This document shows positions 13,101-26,198 of a stretch of DNA of 64,000 nucleotides, piece after piece (positions within the stretch are counted from its first letter, which is position 1; every line of letters begins with the position of its first letter). The translations under genes and the position numbers were made by a program. The notes beneath the pieces were generated by a model that made no database searches, was not told the DNA's origin, and saw nothing but the letters and a program-made list of their open reading frames with translations. The DNA is taken from assembly GCA_035041965.1 (NCBI GenBank), contig JAPYMA010002638.1, positions 50,974-114,973 on the forward strand, given 5' to 3'. This DNA is from Anisakis pegreffii. Its lineage: Eukaryota > Nematoda > Chromadorea > Rhabditida > Anisakidae.

Positions 13101-14791
13101 CTCATTCCAGCTCAGCATTCTTCACAAATGAATATTCGAATAATCACATATACATATAATTGAAGTGAGAACGCACACATCAATTCCTATTCTTTTTGAC
13201 TCGTCAATCTTCTGGTGTTGTTTTTTCATGATTGTCCAGTTATTACATAATATACACTGAACGTATTTCATCGAATGCAATTTTACGAAAACGATACATT
13301 TCAGTCTGTCCATATCGATACGTTCAGCGAAGAGCATCGATGCTTAAAGATTCGGTGAATGGATGCTTTGATGCTATCATTCAACAACTCATCCGCGTTC
13401 TCAACTCAAAAATTGCATTCGAACATTCGACGTTCAGAGGTAAAAAACAAACAAACAACATACAACAATGGACACCGCGCGGATTTAATCACTACTTTTT
13501 ACAATTTGCATAATAAGCAGCGAATAACGACTGATCGATTAACTGAACGAAACATAATATAAACCAATTCACAGTTTGAATGATCAGTTTTAACTGGTAT
13601 GTAGCATAGTCTGTGTGCTTCATCACCTGACGCAAAGTACCAATTCTGAATATTCACTGTTTCGCGGGAACTCCATCAGTTTCCATCATAAGGGCCATTG
13701 GAATTTATGAAAAATTCATTACAAAACAACAACATTAGTTGAGATACTAGATGATGCATACTAGGAGAAGTAATAATCTTAATTATGCATTCGTTTATCC
13801 TACTTCCAATTGTAATTTCAAATCATTTACCATAATGCGAGATAGTACTCGGATGGGCTACCCAATGGAAGGGCGGAATACAAACGTATTAAAAAGCATG
13901 GAAATTGCCAAAAGCTGCAAGCCAAGATGACGTAATGATAAGAAATGAAGTAACAAGGGTGATAGTTATGAGAATAACGAAAGGTACAAAAAGGGGAGCA
14001 ATGCTAAAGGTATACATATGCACATATATAACAATTTAATACAGTGTTTAAACAATACCAAGAGGCCATAACAAAGTGATAATTGTAATACGTTCCACTA
14101 TTTCGCATATAAAAGCGTATTCTCAATACCATTTCAAGTGCTTTACATCTAATCGCGAATGTACACCTTTACATCTTACATCTAATCAACGCTTTTCCGA
14201 ATAGAATGTGATGTTAAGATGAATGCTGAATTCGAATGAACTCAGAATCAACACCACTGATGTCCATCATAAAAAGTACATCACCAGATTTGAATCCTAC
14301 TCACTTATGCTGAAAGCTTATATACCAACTACTCAAAAAGGGCATAGCATTAAACCGATAAGCGAATAACTCAAACACAAAAGTGCATAATTCATGTGAA
14401 ACGCAACAATCATACTATTCTAGAACAAGAGCTTTGCTTTTGAATACTACAACAAAATTTATAAAATATAATTAATAAATAAGACAATATTTGACAACAA
14501 TATAAAATCTTTAAACACAGTGAACTGAACCGTCGAATGTTGTAGTAACAGAAAGTATTATACAACGAGCCGTAACTTTCACGATTAGATCATCTTTAAC
14601 AATCAGCTAATTCAATTACTCAAGTCAACAGAATTCGAAATAATAATAACAACAAGCGAACACGGCCGACGTATACGTATGCATGTGAGAGGTGAGAATG
14701 AGTGTGCCATATAAAATGATAAGATACGATAATCGCAATATTCCATTTCTGACTGATCATTTTTTTCGGACTGATTGATACTTACACCACT
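10183..14791. other. Intergenic / convergent 3' regions
   Basis: This lies between two convergent genes and so should contain both 3' untranslated regions. It is very AT-rich, with simple CAAA/TAAA tracts around 12000-12300. An AATAAA lies at 10833-10838 on the + strand. On the - strand an AATAAA lies at 12888-12893. Whether either signal is used is not known. No kinase, membrane segment or other domain was found on either strand. Confidence 0.5.
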
Positions 14792-17700
14792 TTACATCAT
14801 CTGCACCGAAGGAATTACCGAATAATCTGGTTGAGTTATCGGCAATCCACCATTCTGTTTTTGGAAGTATTTCTCCAACTTGGCTGAAACATAATACGTG
14901 ATACTACAGTTATTTGGTACTTGTTTTGATGAATTTCAATGAATATGGATGAGGAAAGCGAGCCGTGAACAGTTAAAGGTGATAAAACCCACTGATGATG
15001 TGCTTTCCATAGTTGTACTTTCTAAGTGCAGGGATATGCGGCTTTATGGCCAACATCATCTTTTTACGATGTGCACTATCGGCCACATCAAGCATCTTTT
15101 GCACTACGTAATTGGCGAACTGATCTTTCATCATCATCAACAATGGCGTTGACATTGTGCTGCAACAATAACAACTGATGACTCTATCACTGTTCACCTC
15201 ACATTCATTCAATAATAACCCTTCTGTTCTGCACCCAAACCAGATTATAAGACATGCCATCTTAATGTTCGAATAAAAGTATATTTGGGCAAATTAACTA
15301 ACTCGCTTGGGTTGCCACAGACTTCAGTGATAAGAGAATTTTTATGATGAGGAGCACCGCACGTTAAACATTTCTCAATGACATTCGATGCGAATTTGTG
15401 CTGTGCAAAACGAAGAACATCACCCTGAAATCGATAGCTAACGTAACGTATTGAATGTTAAAAACATTAACAATAACAACATTATAACTGTATCAATCAT
15501 TATAACGTTTCGTCACTGTACTTTTTTAACACTTTCTTAGAAGTTTTCAGGCATGACTGAGTCGCCAGCAGCTGCCTTCCATAGCATTTTTTTCTCTAAA
15601 CCTGAAACGTTTCGTAACAGTGGGAATTTGCTCGCCGTAACGCATAGACTTCACCATATCTCGTGATTTTTTTGCAGATACGATATTTGATGGAACTCCC
15701 TCCCAACTGCACCCTCATGACATGGTCTGATCCTGTTTATTTGGTTGCTACTAACCCTGTCTGAAAACGTTCTCCCTACTCATCATCTAAGGGATAGGAG
15801 GAAGAGTGGACAAGCGCATAACAATAATAATAATAACCTTAATTTGATTAACAATACGATCTCGATCCTCCATTGAGCCATGTTCAATGACATGCTGTAT
15901 AACGTAATTACCATACTGATCAACCACCAACGTCTTAATATGCATATGCAACTGATCCAATACTGGTCGTTTTTGCTCTTCAGTGCAATGTTCCAAAACA
16001 CGTTGAATAACACGACATCCATATGGGTGTGTTGAGAGATTACATACCTTTAATTGAATCAATTACCTACTTATTCATAATTCATTTATTCCACATCCCT
16101 CTATTACGACTCATCGTTTCTTATTACATAGAACATTATTCACTGCATTTGGCTCAATTGTTTGATCGATTTTACATGAGGCTGATACCTCACATCATCT
16201 AGGAGATGGGAGGAAGAGTTATTAAAAAAATGAATGAAACAATACTGTGAGATTATCTCCTGGTTGTACAAAGGCATCAATAATAAATTGCAAACGAGCT
16301 GGATCAACACGTTCAATCACTTTCTGTACCACATGATTTCCATTTTGATCTTTCACACACTTCAGCACCTTAAATAATCCACTGAACGACTGATTTATGA
16401 ATCACTTTCAACCGATAATTATAACACCAGTACAAATAAACAACGTACTGCATCGGACAATACAATCTCGAAACCAACTATACCTGTCCTTCCATTTCTT
16501 TCAGGATTTCCATCTGCTGATCAGGTTCAATACTTTCAAGTGCCTTTTGAATAACACGGCATCCATACATTTGCAATGCAAGATTCATCACGTTACCCTA
16601 TCGAAACAATAAGTTACATCCACTCCATTAGTTATAAATCTACTTTTCAAGAAATTCCACTCCAATTTTTATCTAATCACTGGTTTTTCAATCAATTCAT
16701 TCAACTCAATTATTCATGTTTCTTCTGTATGAAAAATCTCGGAAATTATCTTTTTTTTTGAGATTCAATTTGGATACGAAATAGATAAATAAGGATTTAA
16801 GTACACAGTTTCAGAAGAATATCAAAATAATATCAGCAAAGTAATGTTAAAACAGCACATCGAATAGCAAACCTTAATGGCATTTGTGAGTTGATTTTTT
16901 TGTTCAGGAGTGCCATATTCGAAAAATTTTTGGATGACATAATTGCCAAAAACATCAGTCATGAGTGACTGTGCGTGTGCAGAAACCTCATCGAACACCG
17001 CTTGCTTCTCTTTGACAGTAGCTCGTTCCAGCTTTTGTTGAATGAATCTGAACAATATTGTATTTTCATTCACAACACAACTATTAAAACTCAACTGAAT
17101 CATACACCTGGAATGACCATTCCTTATGACTTATTATTATGGTACATTTAAAATAGTAGAAAGTGAACATGCAAAATCAATAAAGCTGGTGCAGCAATAT
17201 TAAAGATAAGAAATATTTCAAACGAATGACAAATCCTCTCGGAGAAGAGTGAATGAAAGAATGACCGTGATCCATGTTGATCTTGTGCAAATTCGACCAC
17301 ATGACTACCCAAATCAGATAATTGCAGATGTGGGTTTCGATTATTTCGAAAATCATCCAACAAATGTGAACGATTTTGTCTATCTACATCGACACCAATA
17401 TGACCACCTAGAAATATCCAAATACAATCATTTATTAAGTGAAAATCTGCCAGACAGCACGGAAATCCTTCTCATGTTTTAGCCAAGAAATGAATGTTTT
17501 GTTAATTACACACACCAAAACAATTGCTGCTCATCTCAATCAGGGTTAAAGCTAGTGTTTGTGAAATTCCGATCAGTGTTCAATCACGAGACCAGAACAC
17601 GAATCCTGAGACCACGATTCCAGATCACACGCAAACACTAGTCACGGTGCATTCAGAAAATGCTAAAAACTCATTGTGCAGTTTAACAAGTTATTATTCA

Positions 17701-20700
17701 CGTTCGTTCTTTAAAAGCATTCCATTAAATTAGATAATTTCAAATCACTGCTGCCAATAAAGCACATCGAATCGATGGATACGAACAACATCAGCCGTAA
17801 ATCACAAATGAAAAAAAAAAACATACCAATAGCAGAAGGATTAGGACGTGATGGGTTGATATTAGTGGTGATGGCACGTCGACTTGTATGAAGATTAAGA
17901 TTGTTGAGATTAGTACTGAAAGGAAGTTGAGTGATGGGGTGATGGGAAGGTTGAGCCGTTTGTGCGGCTTGCTGAGGCGGATTATAGATGGATGATCGTG
18001 GTTGCGTGCCGGATGGCGCTTGCATCAGATTGGCCGACGAGGTCGCGAACATCGACGAGCCGTTGTATGCTGGTGGGAATGCATTACCTTCAAACAATCA
18101 TTCACTCACATCATTCCTACATAACAGTTATTCTTCTTCTTCTACTATTCGAAACACTACAATGATGCACATGTCCATCGCTCACTTTCAAACTTTCGCC
18201 ACAAGTTCATTTCAAATGTTAAAGTGTGATGAATAAAAAACCACAGCGACCCCTCAGTTGAAAAAATGAAATGAGCAAACCGAAGAAATTAGGACTTGAT
18301 CCAAGTGAGCCAGTGGGTGGTGTCTGTGGGAAGTTCATGAAGAGATATTGGTGTGCAGCCGGTTGCATTCCATACGTGGGCGTACCAACCTGATGACCAT
18401 TGGAACTGAATGAATCGCGTCTTGTGGAGGCATTGCCCCCCGGAGGTGCGATTGTAAGCGATGAAAGTCCCGAGGTAAGATGATTCATTGACGGTTGCGG
18501 ATAACCAACTGGGAAGGGGAAGGCGGTCGGTGGTGACGACGAATAGACCGCTGATGAGGGTGTTGTTGCCTGTGGTGCTCCTGAATTTTGAATCGATCAT
18601 AGGGTGTATGTGTGAGATGGATCTGTTGACTGTATGAAAATACTCACCAGTAATATTTCCGTTTGGAGTGAGCGTTGGGTCCGAGTTCGGTGGTAAAGCG
18701 GCGGGTGCAGGAGTGCTGTTGTAAACAGCTGTCCACGAGCCGTAGCCATATCCAGTTGGAGTCGTCCCAAATCCAGCTGCACCTTGCAATGCACCTCCCG
18801 CGGCTGTATTTGAGTACACTATCGAACTCGGCTGCCCTTGCAGCATATAAGGATACTGAAATCAACGTTAACAGTAAACACATCAAATCGCTTTTCACCC
18901 CATTCAAAATATGAAAATCTTCCATTTAAAAAAATTGATCCATTCATATGAACTAAAACGGTTCATAGTGAACAATGTGATAATATTTACTTGTCACTTG
19001 CAAAATTGGCTACTCGACATGACATGACTAAGATATCAACGATATTCCAGCAATACTTTTCGAGAGAATGATCATAATTCGAAACAGTTGAATGAAAATG
19101 TAGACGCACCGCAGTTATTTCTCAATCAGTATTTGCTGTTCGATAAGTTTCGAAGATGGATATAAAAGCTTCGATAAAGAATCTCATTCAAATACAATAA
19201 ATCTGGTAAAAGACACATCAAATTTCTACTAATAAAACAGTGAAGAAGAATACCTGCGAGCAGCCGAGAACAGTCGTGCAGTAAGAACAAGAAGTGTAAA
19301 ATGTAGCAGTGGTTATGGGAATTTGTATGATAAAACGACGGGAATCTGAGTTGGGAAACGTCTTCGCTAACCCTTTAAGAGGGAGGGAAAAGCGAAGAAC
19401 GAATGAGACAACAAGAAACGAGTGCGACAAGCGGAATAAGGTGCAACAAGGATGGCTATAAATGTACCGCGAAGGTAAGTATCACCAAAAAAAACTATGC
19501 CAATAAACAGTCAGATCAATTCTCCTCGAACTGATCAATCAATCAATCAATCAATGCTATCAAAACAACACGCCAATAACAAGTAAAAAGCAGAGAAATA
19601 AACACAAAATACCCCAAAACCGAAGTGATTTCAATTGGATGCAACGACAATAACGAACATGAAAAGATGCAGCACGTTATGAAGCGGTATCGTTACCCAG
19701 CGCTATCGCTTTCCTTCTCTATCTCTACATCAATTCATCTATCTCTTAATGAGTATGCAATTCTGTATGTGTTGAATCGTTCCTTATTGCCAACTTGTTC
19801 ACTGTTGCTTGTATATATCTATACATACCATTGCTCCTGCTTTCGTACATTGCGTTCCGAGTGAAAATTGGGATAGAACAGTGCATCCACATTACATCAT
19901 ATTACGTTATCTATCGCATTCTATCACCAACAATAACAACCATATATATTACAAGCTGACAATACAATGACAATAATTAACAATAACACTACCGGAAGTA
20001 TTAGACTGACAAATACTGAACCATTGCATGAACTAGGAAACAGGCTGATCAATCGTCAAATCAAATGCAACTCAAAGTGGCACTGGAGGCATTTCTTTAA
20101 TAAATAAATTCCATCGGAGGTGCGACTGTGCGTCAGTGATAAAGCTTGAAATGAGATGATTTCGAAGTGAGATCAGTGAAACGATTGAAGCTTTATTCGA
20201 TAATTAGAAACTTAACTCAATCAAGGGGCAGCAAAGCACTAACTGTTAATAAGTGAAAAATAGTATTTTTATGATAGCACTCCATCAAAATTGATTCAAA
20301 TTGACCACTGAAATCCAATTTTTAACGGGAACTATTTCACGGATCTAATGCAAGCAGCTCATTATCATGTGATATGAATCATATAGTCCGAAAAGATACA
20401 AATGATTACGAGGTGTTAGCATAACACAGTGATGACGCTTTCTTGTACTCTACACAAAATATATTACACATTTTTTGTTATTGATCTCTTGAACGAAATT
20501 CAATTCAATTATGCAATATAATGCATTCACTCAACTTAAGCAGCTCTATGTCAATGTACTTAACAGTCACCAGTATTAGACTAACAAATATAAAAAGACT
20601 GAATGGACTAGGATACAGGCTAACTAAAGATCAGCGTTAAAACATAATAGAGGAATGTCTTATTATTCATCCATCGAACAACACAAGGAGTGTGGTTAAG

Positions 20701-22830
20701 ATGATTTGAAGAGAGATGGATGGATGGACAGGCATATGGAATTATTTGAATATATGGCATCGATCGATCAAATACCAATCAGTAACTCTAAAAGCTAGTT
20801 TGTTACCGCTTTAAGTTCCTTTTCTTATCCGATACTCGCTTGGAATATAATTTTTAAAAAACAGGTTTGAATTTCGCTCGTAGTACGCAATTATGCCTAC
20901 TTGATATACTTATACCAGGTTACGTAATGGATCTAATAGAGCACTGCACGATATAATTTCATCAATTTGTTGTTTAATGCATGGCTAGATGTATCTCTAG
21001 CAACATTTGTTGCAGTAGGAAACTTTTTGACAAGTACGACCGTATGTATGACTGAAAAAGTGTAAGAAAAGCAACGAGACTGAGATATTTGTGAGGAAGG
21101 TGTTTTGGAGCGGAGAACAATGTGGCCGCGGTGAAGCGATAGAATTTCAGCGCCATATCTGGTAAAGTGACGAACCCAAAATGAGCATCATTAATGCGTT
21201 AATCAGAATATAGCTCGTATGATGAACAACCCAAACTGCAGTGCTGTCGCTGTCTTTTTGAGTGCGCAACTTATTTCGTGTGGTTTAAAATTCGGTATAA
21301 TTTCATTTCCCTACTAGATCAAACTGAACAATGAGTAGAATTGAGAAGTGCTTAGAGAAACGAATGAGCAAACTTATAATTTGACAAGCTACGATGATCG
21401 GAATATGATAAAAGAAGTAAACTAGCTAATGCAATGGAAGGCATAAGAACCAAACACAACGGAAGAAAGGAATCATAATCATCAAGTTCAAAATGAGAAT
21501 CAACTCAAATAACAAACCTGAAATTCTGGTGTCGTCCCCAAGGGCAGTATCTCATTGGGTTGGTGATAGGGCAACGGTAAGAATGGACCTGATGCTAACG
21601 AATCCACTGTCTCATTACCAGATTTACTCGACTTATCATCACTTTTCTCCACTAACTTACCATCATCCAGCTTCACCGCATTCGCCTGAATAATCGGAAT
21701 ATTTATTGAATAACCTTCGAATTCGAAATCATTACATTCGAATGCTCATATATCCTATAATATATTGTCCGAAAGTCAGCTTACTTCAGACTAACTCAAA
21801 TCCTACTGACTTTTATTCTCCTTATGTTCTCAATTTATCTAATGATGCAATTCCCTAAAATACGATAGCATCTAAAACAATGTCAATATAAAATGTTACT
21901 TGAATATTTTGGAACGAGTTGCATACTACCAAACGCTAACTGCAGTCAAGAACTGACTCGAATTTTCACCGAAAATTTCTATACACTAAGGAGGAAGGAA
22001 CTAAAGGAAAATGAAGACCTTGAAATTTGAATACTACAGAATGAAACAAATATCAGCGCTGAAGGAGGCACTTCTTAATGACGTTATTTCGAGAGGAATC
22101 TGTTAGTTGCTTCACACTTCTCTGAATGCATCAGTGTAAGATAATAAAATGAATGATTACAAATTTCGCATCGCTCGCATTGAGACTGCCAGGTGATGAA
22201 CCAAGAACATTGGCGATCATCTGCGTACAAAGTGAATTTTCGCGTGGTGATAACACTGAATTTGCGACACTCATTCCACCACTTCCTTGCACCATTATTG
22301 GATTGCTGACTGCGTGTTCTTCAAATTATATTCATTGAATACTAACGACTGCCAATTACACAAACCAAATGATAATAAAACGTCTTATCGTTCTGATAAC
22401 AACTTCACAAGATCACTGAATATTGTTCACCAGAACGTCAACGCAGCACATCAAATATTCAAACATTTTACAAAAATTTGCAATGAATATCCTTCTAAGA
22501 ATTTTTAATGAAAATTTGAAAAGAAACAATAATTTAGCGTGATCTCATGTTAGTCAAAAATGATCACTATTCACTGATGATAAAACAGTCTCAACCGTGA
22601 ATTTATCCATTCTTTGAATTTTGTTATAAATTTTCGATTTGTCATTATCGTATATCATGATGTTAATTTCCTAAATATTACAATTCTCTAAAAAGAAATG
22701 ATCAATTTAGTGATCTACCAATACAAATGGCTTTCAGTAAAGCGCCGTGATGAATAAAAACAAAACCTGATCGTGTATTGTTCCAAACACCAGGATACTG
22801 AGTAGACCACTGTTGTTCAGCCATTGCCAT
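14792..22830 (-). CDS. pum: Pumilio-family (PUF) RNA-binding protein
   Basis: Fourteen exons in phase, in transcription order: 22830-22767, 22309-22161, 21685-21518, 18855-18648, 18580-18281, 18087-17827, 17407-17266, 17047-16873, 16597-16484, 16368-16246, 16047-15838, 15424-15303, 15159-14993, 14883-14792. They give 764 residues. Residues 1 to about 395 are low-complexity Ser/Pro/Gln/Asn-rich. The Pumilio homology domain spans about 398-735 with eight PUF repeats. Their base-contacting residues, R1 to R8, are SR/Q, NY/Q, CR/Q, NH/Q, CR/Q, NY/Q, SN/E and NY/Q. These are the same as in human and fly Pumilio, so the predicted target is UGUANAUA in mRNA 3' UTRs, where PUF proteins repress translation and promote decay in the cytoplasm. 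The closest nematode relative by architecture is probably PUF-9. Repeat 1 is split between exons at the Arg of SR. The start ATG has no acceptor in front, so a 5' noncoding exon or extra upstream coding exon is possible. Confidence 0.95.
15781..16220 (-). repeat. Same pyrimidine-rich motif in two consecutive introns
   Basis: The 27 bases at 15781-15807 and 16194-16220 agree at 24 positions. On the coding (-) strand both read ACTCTTCCTCC-x-ATC-x-C-x-TAGATGATG. Each copy starts roughly 25-30 bases after a PUF-gene donor site (15837 and 16245). The motif resembles a polypyrimidine tract plus AG, so it may be a splicing signal, a decoy acceptor or a duplicated intron fragment. Confidence 0.55.
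17553..17640. mobile_element. Short TIR element, TAGTGTTTG family
   Basis: An 88-bp element in a PUF-gene intron begins TAGTGTTTGTG and ends with the reverse complement of TAGTGTTTGCG. The same TAGTGTTTGCACGAGAT-type end occurs at 59185 and 32246. No clear target duplication. Confidence 0.6.
18856..21517 (-). other. Large (2.7 kb) intron of the PUF gene
   Basis: It lies between the exon ending in GTTPEFQ and the exon starting YPYMLQ. It is AT-rich with an (ATCA)n microsatellite at 534-555 of the 19 kb block. No embedded gene, RNA or transposase was recognised. An alternative promoter or extra exon could be hidden here but is not supported. Confidence 0.5.
19534..19555. repeat. (ATCA)n microsatellite
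   Basis: Five and a half tandem copies of the ATCA unit within the large PUF-gene intron. Confidence 0.85.
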
Positions 22831-23020
22831 TACTTTTAATATATGGAACAATAGAATGAAGAAAGAATTTTTACAACAATTTAAATAATAGATGTACAAG
22901 CGCGATGCAGTTATAATACACTACTATACAACTCCTAAAATGAATTGAAGTATTGTACTACTGACCATTTAAATTCGTTCGATTCACGCTGAATCGAACG
23001 AAACCAATACAATAACAAGC

Positions 23021-23167
23021 GCTGTTTCGGGGTCGCTCCATATTAAGAAAGGACTACGCTAGAGCTTCGGCTAACGATTCCATCCAATATGATGGGGCTT
23101 ACACATGGTCTTCGGCTCACGAATGATCGCCCGTAGGAATCTGAACGTGGTGGCACCCCGAAACAGC
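23021..23167. mobile_element. 147-bp inverted-repeat element, GC-richer than surroundings
   Basis: Perfect 13-bp terminal inverted repeats: GCTGTTTCGGGGT on the left and its complement at 23155-23167. The interior holds two TTCG loops flanked by short complementary bases (AGC-TTCG-GCT near 23061-23070). It lies about 190 bp upstream of the first PUF coding exon. Either a small nonautonomous transposon or the gene of a folded RNA. It lacks tRNA A/B-box order, so it is not a tRNA. Confidence 0.55.
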
Positions 23168-24749
23168 ACTAGCGCCTAACACGTTATATAACTGATATCA
23201 ATCAACGAATAGCTGACTGAATTATTTTGTTTTCGACTGATATCAACGCGTCCCTGACAAACAACAGTACAAATGGAAGTTGTTATGAAATTTGTATGAA
23301 TGTTCAAATGAATCATTTCAATGACAAATTTGAAGTAAGATAAGTCCTATTTCAACGAGGTGTGTTGCTAGGAACATCAGCGATATAGTCTGCTGATAGG
23401 GTCAAACTTCACAAAATCGGATCTCTCGCTGAAAACTCAACGAAACTCAGTCATCCTTCCATAAGCGCTCGTCAAAATGGCAAGTTAAAGTGTTCAAGTC
23501 AACAAATGCTCAGTGTCATATTAATCTATACCAACAAAGTTAATAAATAAAAACTCAAAAGCAAGCAAGTTTTCTCAAAAAAGACACGAACAAATTTGAA
23601 CGTGACGATGATCGAGCGAGCACACTTTGTCGATCGCTCACGATGTTGTTCCCAAAACTCCTCACTGAACTCTCTAAGTATTCATCAAAATGATGAAAGA
23701 TTCACCAATTCAATAAGTATTCACATGATTTCACGATATGATTTCTGGCATTTGCGAAATAAGAGGAGCGCTCTATTGAAAGTTTTGTATTTCTGAAACA
23801 AATCACGCCTTAATTAAAGCGGATATGTAAATTTCGCAAAAGATATTAACGATTATGAAGAAGTTGGCACTAAAATAATACTCTGATCGTCTGCTCTCCA
23901 TTTTGGCGCCCATTATTAAACACACTCTCCTTCTGAGTATCGCAACCAGACAATGCACTTTTCCTGAGAAATTATTGCTAGGCAAGAAGTGTATTTGAAT
24001 TGGCATACGGTTATTTTCGTTTGAAAATACAACTCGCAATGTTTGCAGCTAAAAACTAAGAGAAAGAGATCAAATAAAACAGAAATGATTTGTAACAAAC
24101 CAGATGAACAGTTCCTACAAAAGCCGTCGTATTTCACTGCGCTTTCTTCTCGACGCTGGTTTTCGAACCTAGTGACTGTCATCGCTGATTTTGTTGACAC
24201 ATCGCTCCCACATCATGCAATGTTCCCAGTACGTTTTCCGGATTATACAATAAAAGCACTCTTGTTGTTCATTTCGGAACGATTTGACCTCTCTAAATCG
24301 GATCGCCCTTCGCCACTGATAGTGACATCATGGCTTCATCTCAACCAAACCACTGCAAATTCGGGAGACTGACTCTAGGGTAAGGACGAACGAAGAAATA
24401 TTGTAGGATTGTAAAAATCATCTCGCTGAATTAAACTCAGCCTCAGTTTGCGTGTGAATCTTAGTGTAAGCCTGAGCATGGGCTATAGCTAAAACCTGAG
24501 GCGAATGAGGCGAATTTGCAACCGGATGATTCCTGCATGAAATATTATAGTACCGTCCAGATGAAGTATGCATGACACTGAGTCGATACCGTAGTTCAGC
24601 TCTAGTGTGATATCTGCGTATGTATTCGCAAACGCTCAAATGTTTGAGGTCAAATAGCTGATTGTGAGTGTTTAGTGTGGCCTGATAACACCTACAATGG
24701 CGTGCGGAAAGAAAAAAGGAACTTCCTGATTAATGAATTGTGTTTCATA

Positions 24750-24805
24750 AAAGGTTACTAAACCTTTTAGTAACCTTAAGGTTACTAAAAGGTTTAGTAA
24801 CCTTT
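24750..24805. repeat. 56-bp perfect palindrome
   Basis: Each 28-base half is the exact reverse complement of the other, with no spacer, centred on CCTTAAGG. Each half is itself built from GGTTACTAAA and its complement, so four alternating copies of the motif are present. It could form a cruciform or a nested hairpin. Confidence 0.95.
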
Positions 24806-25580
24806 GATATGAACTTCGCAGTGGATCTAGAAAGTTGGCTTTGACTACGATCCTGTAGAGTCAAGATGCTGAACAATGGCTCGATACAATTCTTCCTCGT
24901 AAAGCTATTTGATATCATTATTTCCCTTGCTAATATTCATCACCAATTCTACTGGAACACTCGATAACTTCAATAATTCATTCTAATGAATGAAGGAGCA
25001 CTGCGGATTCTTTAATTCGGTAGAGAGCAGAAGTTTAATTACAACTGAATTTTTAAGTACCATACTTGCTTTCAAAGATTGGCAATGTTCGAGAGATTAC
25101 ATCTTAGGCTGACGTTGAGTTGGGCATTTACTTCATGCGTTGAGTTAAGTTGAGCTGTGGTTTAGTTTATTCATAGAAATCAAGCCTTTCTTTTAGCTAT
25201 TTTCTGGCTTACGATAAGTTGGGTTTGGAATCGGAAAATTAAAATACGTATTACATATTATATCGCAAAATTACATATTATCATGCATCTTTTAGAAAAT
25301 TTCCGAATTATGTATCTTTGCGAGCACCGTGAAATCAGAATTTGTAATGGAACTATCGCCTAACTAGTTTTAAATTTATTTGCTCATTTCGAACTATTGA
25401 ATGAAACTACAAATTTTTTTCTCCAAAAGATGAATATGATCTGCTAGTTTCTTAATAATTCCAAGGTAACACTTTAGGAAAGAATATACCACTTCTGGAA
25501 AAAAAACTCTGGAAGAATTTAAAATTAGGAAGAAAGAAAGAATACCAAGACGAATGATACCAGTGAAATATATTGTTAAA

Positions 25581-25840
25581 GGGCAAAACTCAAGACAGAG
25601 GTATCTTAAATACTGTATTAGTGAATATCCTACAACAGTACTGTTTAGATATTTGGCCATACCTTTGGAAGTAAGGAAAATCTTTCGACAGAATATATAT
25701 CTTTTTGATAACAGAGAGCCTCAACTTTTCAATGTCACCAGAAAACCACATTTTTACGGGCGCAAACCCCAAGAATGAGGTTCACTGAATGTAGTACTAG
25801 TGATGTTCCTATAGCAGTGTAGTGCTGACCAGTAGGTATT
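25581..25840. repeat. Diverged direct repeat pair
   Basis: About 75-85 bases at 25581-25655 and 25758-25840 share the same word order (GGGC-AAA-CAAGA-GAGGT, then TACT-TAGTGA, then CCTA-AGCAGT/ACAGT, then GGTATTT). Many substitutions and small gaps. Origin unknown. Confidence 0.4.
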
Positions 25841-26198
25841 TAACATACATTCAAAAATTCAGCTGTATCTCAAGAACGAAGCATTATTCCCCTGTGTGCT
25901 TCAATAAATTCACAAATTATTCATCGGTTGGTCGCGTGGCCCTCTTCAGTTTCACTAACACACCGACTCAGCGACCTGTACAAGCATATGTCGTTCGCCA
26001 TGACTGGGGATATAAAGTATTGCTTAGAATGCTGCGACGTGCCGAAGAAACAACTCTTTGCATGTTTTGTTTTGCTCCGGCGGCCGTTTTTCCTGTGTGT
26101 TTTTTATGCAGCTTCCTTCCATTGCGATAAAAGCGACGAGAACTATCTCAATTTCGCGCGTGAAAAACAGAGACAATTTCAGTTTTCCTAGAGCATAC

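Noticed and set aside
10183..14791. Transmembrane and kinase exons completing the activin-receptor-like gene
   Set aside because: No hydrophobic segment or kinase motif (GxGxxG, HRD, DFG) appears in any frame on the + strand before the convergent PUF gene.
23021..23167. tRNA or snRNA gene
   Set aside because: No A-box/B-box order or GGTTCRA-type arm, and the perfect terminal repeats fit a mobile element better.
24043..24372. 109-residue open frame (+) between PUF and PTGES2 genes
   Set aside because: Open frames occur on both strands over the same bases, with no domain or splice partners; the region may instead be promoter DNA.
25928..26191. 87-residue frame rich in Cys and Phe
   Set aside because: No signal peptide pattern, homology or exon context, and it overlaps another equally long frame.
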